Origin: Takakia lepidozioides
Lineage: Eukaryota > Streptophyta > Takakiopsida > Takakiales > Takakiaceae
Assembly (NCBI GenBank): GCA_030704615.1
Contig: CM060732.1
Location: forward strand, 34,393,053 to 34,457,052
DNA: 64,000 bases
Direction of reading: 5' to 3'
Of this stretch, positions 33,392 to 42,504 are shown one piece after another (within the stretch, counting starts at the first letter, position 1; every line of letters begins with the position of its first letter). The position numbers and the translations under genes were made by a program. The notes beneath the pieces are model-generated. The model was not told the origin of the DNA, ran no database searches, and worked only from the letters and a program-made list of their open reading frames with translations.

Positions 33392-33779
33392 ATTCCATTG
33401 TAGTTTTCATTTGCAGTCCATGTTCTGTTCTTTCCTGCGCCAGAATTTCTTTCAAAGTTCCAAGACTGTTTTCGACAGTCCCCTTTCCACTTTTGTGCTT
33501 CCTATCTATGCCGAAGCAATGACACTTCAAATGGCCGAGGCTCTATCCCCTGACTTCTTATTGCCCGATCGCAGGAGTACCCATCGTAGATCCGGAGTTC
33601 TTAAATTCTTGGACTTGGATGTAAAGGACGCGGGGATACATTGTACTGACTCTGAGTCAGACTGAACTTCGCATTTTTTATGTTCTATTTATATCATATT
33701 TGGAACTCATTGAATTCCCTTGCCTCATTGCATTTGTTCCGGCAGAAAAGAAAATGAATCAAACAATCTACTCGGATTC

Positions 33780-34000
33780 AAATGTCAATCTTCATGAATC
33801 CATCCCCTAAACCCCTCACACTCATGTCATATCCATTGTGCATTCATCTATTGTGTATTCATGCATCCTCCATTCAAGAATGTTTTCCACCATTCAACAT
33901 CCATCCCACATTCATCCATTCGCTTGCATTGTTCCCACACATCCATATATTTTTCATCCACTCTATATTCATCCATCCTGCATTCAACTGTTGCTTTCAG
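33780..34000 (+). repeat. degenerate CATTCATCCA-type low-complexity tract
   Basis: Many variants of ATTCATCCATC and related words recur over about 200 bases. Open frames here are by-products of the repeat. Confidence 0.8.
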
Positions 34001-34127
34001 GTGGGGATTTTGACGTCCTTTTATTATTTCGTCCAACTTGTTTCCTCGGTTGAGGGTGCTCTTCCGCGGAAATACACTCTGCTTCTTACTTGGCGTGCGT
34101 TGACGTGGCGTTCGTTCAAGGAGACGT

Positions 34128-34172
34128 GGCGTGAGCCTGGTGGCGCCGCGCTCACGCCACCAGGCTCACGCC
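34128..34172. repeat. perfect 18-bp inverted repeat
   Basis: GGCGTGAGCCTGGTGGCG at 34128-34145 is exactly complementary to 34155-34172, with a 9-base loop. It sits directly before the 5' truncation point of the LINE fragment. Confidence 0.95.
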
Positions 34173-34194
34173 GAGGCATCCCTGGGCACTAGCC

Positions 34195-36745
34195 CTATGG
34201 CTTCTGGATTTTGAGAAGGCCTTTGATAAGGTGGATTGGACCTTCCTCTTGGAAATCCTTCGCAAAGTGGGGCTTCCTCCTGGGTTCTGCAGCTGGGTTC
34301 ACATCCTCCTTAACCAATCCTCGAGCAGGGTAGTGATAAATGGGTGTCTCTCCAAGCCCTTCGACCTTCACCAAAGCGTCAGACAGGGATGCCCCTTGGC
34401 CCCCTTCCTGTTCCTCTTTGTAACAGACGCCCTGGGATACCTTCTAGATAGGAACATAGCAGTCCACGGCCTGAACATCCACAACCCATCAGCTCAACTT
34501 AGCCTACAGGTTAAAGATTCCATGTTCATTGACGATACCTTCCTCCTGCTAGACGCCACGCCACCCACATTGGAGGCAGCCCAACAAACACTCCAACATT
34601 TCTGCCAGGTCTCCAGCTTCAGGGTCAACTTGACTAAAACCAAGGCCCTGTTTGTGGGCGACACCTCCAAATCAGCCATAGGGATCATCCCAACTTGGGG
34701 GAATAATATTGGGTTGGTATGGTTAAAGATAGGGGAACCCACGACCCTTTTGGGCCATGCCTTCGGCATCGGCCTTTCAGACAAGCAAAGAATGGGCCCC
34801 ATCTTGGCCAGTTACAAGAGACAACTAGCATATTGGGGCTCCCGCTTCCTCTCCGTCACTGGTAGAGCTCTAATTGCAAATCAGATTCTGCAAGCAGGGA
34901 TATGGTATTTTGCGGCAATCTGGGGACCGGACTCGGACTTCCTGACTGAGATCAAAAGATGTTCTAGGAACTTTATCTGGGGGGTTCAATCGAGCACCCA
35001 AAACAAAAGACCACAAGTTTCCTGGAAGCAGCTAACATTACCAAAGAAAAAAGGAGGTTTGGGGGTCCTTGACCCAGAAACTCAGATACAGGCACTACTT
35101 GGGAAGTGGCTGCCAAAGTTCCTGGGTCCAGAGGGGGGCTGATGGAAACTGCTTGTCGGCCAATACATATCCCTAAGCTCCCCTCTTTCTGCCACAGTTT
35201 GGCACCCTTCCATGGATTGCGTAGGGATTCAGGCACAAGGCTATAGGTTCCCCCCTTTGGGTATCTATTTGGTCGGTATGGAACAAATTCGGACCCTTTC
35301 TAGTAAAGTCCAACCCTGCCACCTATTTTTGAGGTCATGAGGCAACATCTCTTCCTCAACTCTGCCTCCCCTACTCAATCAGACAAAATCCAAGCTAAAA
35401 AGTGGGCAGCATGGGAAACTAGAGGAGTCTCGCAGATAAGGCATCTCTGGTCCAGATCCTCCGAATCTCTCACTGCTACCCTGGGGGCCAACAGATTCAG
35501 ATCTGGAATCCAATCCATCATTCAAACCATTCCTGACTCTTGGAAACTCATACGTCAGGCAGGAAGAAGTTTGCATAGCCCCAAACTTGGGTTACGGCTT
35601 TGGGCAAGCCCTACTCGATCATGTATGTGATGGAGGCTCGCCACGACATCCTTACTGGCTACACCTTTACGGCGGATGGCTTCTCGGGATTTCTCAGTCT
35701 CTTCTCCCAAACTACCCAGACAATCAGCAATATGGATGCTTCGCAGGCAAGGGTTTGTCACTGGTCCTCTAAATCAAAAGAAATCAACCCCTCTGTCCTG
35801 GAGAATGTGCCCCCTCTTCCCTGGCTGTCATCAGCCTCCTTCGCTTGGATCGGAGGCGTGCCCCTTCAAGAACTCCAGTTAGACCCTGGTGAATGGAAGT
35901 GGAATTTTGGAACCACTCCTTCCAACTTCTTCTCCTACAGTGCTAAAAAAGCATACAGAGCCTTACTCAATGCAACACCATTGTATGCTAAGTGGAATGC
36001 GAAGTGGAACCATCAGAACTTTCAGGACAAAAATTGGGAATGTATCTGGAAACTCATATGGGACAAGTCCAAACCTGCTAAGGTGAGTGCTTTCCTATGG
36101 CAAGTGGCCAACAGGGTGCTCAAAGTCGGGCATTATCTAAACTTTCCGGAAGCCCTACTTTGTCAATGTTGCCAATCAGGATGCATTGAGACCTTGGAAC
36201 ACTGCCTAATTCATTGTCAGGCACCAACTCTTATCTGGCCCCTGCTCGAATCTCTCTACAGAGTATGGGACCCTCTTCCATTGAACTAGGTGGTGCTTCT
36301 GCTAAACTATGACATGACTGCAAAGTCTACAGCCCTCAAGTGCCCAGTTTTTGAAACATTGAGGGGTGCTACTCTCTGGCACATCTGGAAGGCTAGATGC
36401 TCATGGTCTTTAAACAGCGCCAACTCAACTGCCACAACCACTCTAACTAAGATTTTCTTCGATCTTACCATAGCAGCTAAATTGGCTCGGGCAAAGGTGT
36501 GTGCAGGAATCGCCAAGGCCCCAGAACGCCAGCTTGTCCTTATCAGCAAATTTCAAGCCACCTGGGGAAGAGGCGGCATCATATGCAATTGTGCAGGCCC
36601 TGACTCCTGTGAATGGCCAAACGATATCCCGCACCAATGGCAACGGCACAGATCCCTCCTCTTCCGCTTCCCTGAGTTCGAAAAATCCGACGTGAACTGG
36701 AAGCATATCAAGCCTTCTACCAGGACAAACCTATTTTACACATAG
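34195..36745 (+). mobile_element. 5'-truncated plant LINE (L1-type): RT to zinc finger
   Basis: The fragment starts inside the RT domain (LLDFEKAFDKVDWTFLLEIL), continues with VRQGCPLAPFLFLFVTDALG and an altered catalytic motif, FIDDT instead of the usual YADDT or FADDT. The thumb region follows up to a stop at 35142. After frame changes, further pieces (35600-36289 and 36290-36745) include the C-terminal zf-RVT domain (LLCQCCQSGCIETLEHCLIH). Endonuclease and RT N-terminus are absent. Non-coding sequence after 36745 up to an A-run near 37108 may be its 3' tail. It is non-autonomous and decayed. Confidence 0.85.
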
Positions 36746-37690
36746 AAGCTCGGCCCAAGGTCTCTTCATGAATTCAGTTGTTTCCTGTGTCAAGTCTCAC
36801 TAGTTCCTCATTCCTTAGCCCCTCTTCGATCAGATTTCATTGATTGCTCTAGGGATCGGTTTCTTCAGGGCCTCAATACCTTGGTACTTGGTTCGTCCTC
36901 TGGACATGGAACATACGTTCTCCAAACACGTTCATAGTGTGTCATTAGCTGTCGGTATTGCAGCTGGTCATGGTTTGTCGGATCATCCGTCATGGAATGC
37001 CGTGTGTTCAAGCCTTATGGCAGCCTACGGGCATCAAGGGTTTTAATTTTTTTCCCTTCAATAATTTTAATAAATTAAACCAGGGCATGTTCCCTGTTCT
37101 CCAAAAAAAAAAAAACAATTTTTATTTTTTCAATACCCGGACCCGGCTGGTATTAGAAAAAGTAATACCCGCCCAACACTGCACGGATGGCTGGATGATC
37201 GTCACAGTTGGCTCGCATCCACTCTTCATCCACGGAGCCCTTCACTTTTGCAGCTCAGCTCTCCCGGGAGAGAGAGCGCAGGCAAGTTAGATGCGATGCC
37301 CCCAGCCGTGTCGAGTCCATGCGGAGAGCGGGTGGAAGGCCTCACATTATGCAGCAGCAGGTTGGCGGCCCAAGATGTGGGCCTGAATTCGGCATCCTTC
37401 TCGGCAATGCCGGGCCCAACACCCAGATCCTTGGAATTTTTGCTTACAGCAATTGCCTTGCCTACTGCGGAAAAGAAAACAGGCATGTTCGAGAAATTCT
37501 CCCGTTAATTTTGGGTCTCCAAATTGTGTGCATTCCAGGAATCCAGGCTCCGAATTCTCGTTGACCCATTCCCGCTGGAACTATACCCGTTTTCTTCATG
37601 GATTTTACAGTTTGATCATGAGGTGGTTGTAGAGGGATCTGAGTGCGCGAAGCCCTTGTCTTCCTCCACAAATCGTTGAATTTTCTACCT
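36746..37690. other. probable LINE 3' tail and unassigned DNA
   Basis: An A-run of 13 bases lies near 37110, followed by AT-rich sequence and a GC-richer stretch (37200-37560). A 118-codon plus-strand frame in the latter (37208-37564) is not recognised. No other feature is seen. Confidence 0.4.
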
Positions 37691-38745
37691 CTGTCAGGGG
37701 CTGACGCTGGTAGTACGACTGACGTTGGAACAGACAATTGGTACGAGTTTTCTAGATATCCTCTAGAAACCCTTCACACAAGCATCAATCTGCTGTGTTT
37801 GATTTGCCCAATAACTAGGCCCCAAGAGGGCCTGGGCTTTTGGCTCAGCCTCGAGATTTTCAAATGTTGGTAAACAGAGGTACAGGCACAAATCCCTTGA
37901 TGGATTTGAAGAGTGCTTCTCTCTGGTGAGGGTACCCAGGACAAATGAATCAGAATATGAATATTGTCTTCTGGTTGCCCACACAAAGGGCATTTGCAAT
38001 CCCCCTTTCCTCTCTGCATCTGTTTGCTGTTCAAAGGTAGGCTTTCCGCCCTGAGTTTAAATTTCAGTCTAGTGAGGATAGTGGGTAAACCCTGGAGGTC
38101 ATCCATGATGGCCTCCCCCATGTCACAGACTGGAAACAAGTTCAGGGAAGTTTTCTGCCTAACTTCACTTTCATCAGACAACCTCCTGGCAACAGTCATG
38201 GCTTTGGACCCTACAGCCTCTAAGTCAGATTTATCCAGCAGGGCCAAGACTTGCAGACTTAGATTCAGGTCCTTGAGAATCTCTTCTACCCTCTTCCGCC
38301 ACGACTTGGCCTGTTTGACAGGGCGATCCTGCTTCCAAGAGACAGAGTTGATTAACTTAGGGTACCTGATTGTAGTCATACTTTGCAGCTGACCCCACCA
38401 TCTGACCTTGAATTCATCTCATCAGGAGCCTGAGGGAGGGATGCCGAGCTCACCCAGAACAGCCACATTAGCTGTTTTGGAGCGTGCTGACATGCACTCC
38501 TTAAGCACCCCCACTTGAATGGATTCTAGAGACTTAGCCTTGTTGGAGTTGTCAACCCACACTGCAGATGCGTACTCTAAGGCAGGCCTAATAACTCGGT
38601 TTTTTCCCTTCACAGTTGATCCCTCTGCAGTGGAAAAATTTAGTGAAACCTTGCCAGATTGAACAACTTTTCGAATAAGTGCATCCCAACTACAGTTGGA
38701 GGAATCAACGCCAAGGTATGTGCAGGAAGGGAGGACAGGAATCTC
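37690..38745 (-). mobile_element. LINE copy B (3' part only), second clade
   Basis: This is a diverged copy of the 3' part of the element at 38746-41660. It covers the stretch from just after the RT catalytic region to the C-terminal cysteine-rich motif (CKCPLCGQPEDNIHILIH), in several broken frames. It lies directly downstream (minus-strand sense) of copy A and in the same orientation. Confidence 0.85.
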
Positions 38746-41660
38746 TTGTGTGTGTGTGAGAGATTGTACTCATAAGATGTTGTTTGCCGTAGCCTTGTGG
38801 CCATTGACCCCGCGCCCAGTTTGAGCGGGAACAGAAGGGACAGAACCTACCTCTGTCAGGGGCTGACGTTGGTAGTAAGACTTACCTCCATATAAAGAAT
38901 TAATCCGGGTTTTCCAGATATCCTCTAGAAATCCCTTCACACAAGCATCAATCTGCTGTGTGTGATTTGCCCAAAAACTAGGCCTCAGGAGGGCCTGGGC
39001 TTTTGGCTCAGCCTCGAGACTTTCAAAGTTGGTAAACAGGGGTACAGGCACAATTCCCTTAATAGATTTGAAGAGAGCGTCTCTTTGGTGAGAGAACCCT
39101 GGACAGTGTATCAGAAAATGAATACTGTCTTCAGATTGCCCACACAACGGGCAATTGCACTCTCCCTTTCCTCTCTGCTTCTGTTTGCTGTTCAAAGGTA
39201 GGCTTCCTGCCCTGAGTTTAAATTTCAGTCTAGTGCCGAGAGTGGGTAGACCCTTGAGGTCATCCAAGATGTCCTCCCCCACGTCACAGACTGGAAACAA
39301 GTTCAGGGAAGTTTTCTGCCTAACTTCATTTTCATCAGACAATCTCATGGCAACAGACATGGCTGAGGACACTACAGCCTCTAAGTCAGATTTATCCAGC
39401 AGGGTCAAGACTTGCGGATCCAGGTCCAGGTCCTTGAGGATCTCTTCTACTCTCTTCTGCCAGGACTTAGCCTGTTTGACAGGGCGGTCCTGTTTCCAAG
39501 ATATAGAGTCGATTAACTTAGGATATCTGGTGTTGGGCATATGTTGCAGCTGACCCCACCATCTGACCTTGAATTCATCTCGTCGGGAGCTTAAGGATGG
39601 AATGCCAAACTCACCCCGAACAGCCACATTGGCTGTTTTGGAGCATGCTGACATACACTCCTTAAGCACCCCCACTTGAATGGATTCTAGAGACTTAGCC
39701 TGGTTGGAGTTATCAACCCATATTGCAGATCCGTACTCCAAGGCAGGTCTAATAACGCGACAAAGCATGGTTTTCTTGACCTCAGAGTTGACCCCTCTGC
39801 AGTGGAAAAATTTAGTGAGCCCCAGAGCTTTGCCCTTGCCAGTTTGAACAACTTTCCGGATATGTGCATCCCAATTACAATTGGAGGAGAACTCAACGCC
39901 CAGGTAAGTGTAGGAAGGGAGGACCGGGATCTCTTGGCTACCCCACTGCCACTTAAGATCACTTCCTCCCTCTCCTCTGTCGTTGAATGCTACCACTGCA
40001 CATTTGCTGACATTAGCCTCTAGCCCCCAAAGATCAAAGTATCTCTTCGCGCAATCAATCAACTCCTGGAGATTGGTTGGAGTCTCCCCTATGCCTGCGA
40101 AGTCATCCGCAAACATAAGGGCTGGTATGGTGGTATCACCCACCCTTAACCCAAATCCCTCACTTTCCACATCCTCGAGGAGTTGATTGATGAAAACATT
40201 GAAGAGCAGAGGGGAGAGAGTACATCCTTGAGCTACACCTTGGTCTATGTCAAAGAAGTTGGACTTCTGTCCGTTAACAGTGACACAGCTTTTGGTGTGA
40301 GCATACAAGTTGTGGACAACTCTCCACATCTTTCCCTTGATCCCACAAGACCAGAGGCGGAACCATAGGCCATCTCTCCACACTGTGTCATAAGCCTTTT
40401 TGACATCCAGGAAAAAGACATAAGTGGGTTTCCCTTCTTTTTTCCTTCCCTGGATAATCTGGCTTAGAGTGAAGATATGATCCACACAGCCCCTGTTTCG
40501 CCGAAAGCCAGCTTGGCCTTCGTGGAAACAACCTCTAGACTCCAGATCAACCTCGAGACGAGTACTTATAACTCTGCAGAATGTCTTGCCAACAGCATTG
40601 AGGAGCGTGATGCCACGGTAGTTCCCCGGTTCTTCTCTGTCACCCTTCTTGTATAGATTGACAATGACCCCCTGTCGCCAGCGAAAGGGGATCATTTCAG
40701 TCTTCCAGATAAGGTTAAAGAGGAGAACTAGGGCCTCTATCATGGGATCGCCACCGTGCTTGATAAGCTCGTTGACAATACCATCAGGTCCACCAGCTTT
40801 ATATCCATTTAAATGTTCAATTGCTTCCACAATCTCAGAAGAACTAATGGGAGCATTATAAGCCATTGAAATATACTCCAGTTCATCAGGGCTGTTTTGA
40901 ATCATAGGAACAGTTTTTTCCAACTGTGTCCCTCCATTCAGCAGAAGACCCCTCACTGTTAGACCTAGAAGTTCTGCCAAGGATACTGTAGTGAGTTTCA
41001 AAGGTTTTGACAATGTCAACCGATGAAGTCACCACTGCACCTTTAGTAGTCTTCAGCGCTTGTACTTGCTGACCGTTTTTCGGTTTGTACAAACGTTGAA
41101 GGGCCAACCAGAATTTCTTGTCATTACCACCATGGTGGTTTGAGTTTATTTCACTGTATAACTTGTCCCAGTATAATTTCTTCTGAGACCTAACAAGCTG
41201 ATTGATATCTTTACGGAGCTGGTAGTACCTCGCCCACAATTCTCTGTTGGTTTCCAAATTGCAGCACTCTTTATAGAGGGCTCGTCTCTCAGCTATCTTG
41301 AGTTTAATCTCATTAGTCCACCAATTAACTGCTCTACCGCAGACAATTAGTTTCCTCCCAATGATCTTGTCAGCCACGGAGGAAACGAAACTCTCCCAAG
41401 AGTCCACTGCTCTTTCGACTTCATTTCTTGCGTTAACAGAGCGTGACTGAAGTTCTTGGAGCGATTGGACAAAATGAGGGAGAGCCTCTTGCAAGGCCTG
41501 GACGTACTCAGCCTTGACCTCCTCATTGTGGAATTTTTCTATGCGCCACTTCCGAATCGAACATTTCACAGATCTCTTGGTGGTGGGAAAACACCTTTTG
41601 ATCTCAGTCCAAACCAGGAAGTGGAGAGAGAGAGAGAGAGAGAGGTTCATACTGCCCTTC
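38746..41660 (-). mobile_element. LINE copy A (5'-truncated), second clade, almost intact RT
   Basis: A 749-codon frame (41019-38770) carries a non-LTR reverse transcriptase: KKGDREEPGNYRGITLLNAV, FRRNRGCVDHIFTLSQII, FLDVKKAYDTVWRDGLW, QGCTLSPLLFNVFINQL and the catalytic ALMFADDFAGIG, then an YLGVEF segment and a C-terminal CNCPLCGQSEDSIHFLIHC finger. The region between endonuclease and RT is in a second frame (about 41640-40990), joined by a frameshift near 40990. The endonuclease itself is missing. The RT is of a different type from the 34-kb and 50-58-kb LINEs. At the 3' end is a short CA-repeat (about 38747-38757), which may be the element's tail. Confidence 0.9.
41616..41644. repeat. GA microsatellite at the 5' truncation of LINE copy A
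   Basis: A run of GA dinucleotides on the plus strand marks the point where recognisable LINE sequence ends. Recombination or truncation may have occurred here. Confidence 0.8.
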
Positions 41661-42504
41661 ACACTGGAGGAAGTGAGGAAGGGATCTCGTAGAAAGCCTA
41701 GACTAGCTTTCCCCCACAAGGCTCATGTAGTTAGCTGCTAAAGATGTATGTTTGCGCATTGTTTGCATGTAGATGAAGCAACGAGCATAGAATAGCTTTG
41801 GCAAGAGTTCAGGTCAGTTCCTTCAGAACGGTGGGACAACAGGTCCAATAAGGTAAGGATATCTGTAGTGTTACCTGGACATTTTTAGTCCTACAACTAA
41901 GCTTCACTTAGTAATCTGGTCTTTTTTGCAAACTGGACCATGGTTTCAGTGACTTTGAATAACAACACATGAGAGCTTTTTGCTGTGCCGTGTTTGAGAA
42001 CGGTTTTAATGTTCGATCAGTCCGTTGTTATCCACAGCAGCGTTGAGGTTCGTTTGTTCAAAGTAGTGGAGCTTTGGTGGTTGTACCCTGCGCTGTGGGT
42101 AAGCTATGACTGCTCAGCTGCACAACAGTTTTCCCAGACAACTCCAAGACCACCAGACTTCAAACATAAGTGGACAAGGAAGGTCCTTTTGGTTGAATCC
42201 CCCTTGGGAACAAGCTGAGCTATCTGCCATGATTCCAGGTACAGCACAACCTGGTGATGGTTCTGATGTCGATGTACACCAGGGAGCTCCAGGCCGAGAA
42301 TACAATGGGTATTGTTCTGATGAGGCTTTATCTGTTTCAACTCAGCTAGATATTAGTTTTACATTTCATCCTCAAAGTGGATCATACACATCTTATGAAA
42401 ACACCTTGTTTTTGTTGGTCTTAGGGGACTTCTATATATGTATGTCATTTCTGTGTGTGTGAGAGAGGTGACGGGTTGTTGCTACCAGTCTTAAATCATG
42501 CAGG
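41661..42504. other. region upstream of the PPR gene
   Basis: The promoter and 5' untranslated region of the PPR-DYW gene are expected here. A plus-strand frame at 42106-42462 has some protein-like composition but no recognised family, and its relation to the PPR gene is unknown. Confidence 0.4.

Larger units (their letters stand above)
28600..33665 (+). pseudogene. decayed multi-exon gene: ParB-like DGNHR domain with possible methyltransferase-like C-terminus
   Basis: At least eight exon-like segments with protein-like content lie in order on the plus strand: about 28691-28936, 29040-29111, 30397-30995, 31112-31300, 31392-31822, 31907-32116, 32543-32905, 33000-33240 and perhaps 33500-33665. 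Most are bounded by good splice sites. The second and third are lysine-rich or acidic. The third then reads VVRPPLSHDITKLETDFVHG, AQVFYVSLKD and, after a stop, DGNHRLLAWMGYI. This resembles the ParB/sulfiredoxin nuclease fold, in which a DGnHR motif follows a v-y-v strand; the missing residue is probably Trp changed to TGA. The last large segment (VILDIPDGQP ... WVFGFCNNFLSDAGTLLLFQ ... YLKSSGFEIL) looks like the end of a Rossmann methyltransferase, with DIPD where DPPY would be expected. In-frame stops (30853, 31628) and at least two frameshifts (about 31185 and 31710) show decay. Domain calls are tentative; it could be a transposon-borne gene. Confidence 0.5.

Noticed and set aside
34195-41660. 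One single large LINE spanning 34-42 kb
   Set aside because: The 34-kb piece is on the plus strand and of L1 type, while the 37.7-41.7-kb pieces are on the minus strand and carry a different RT type.
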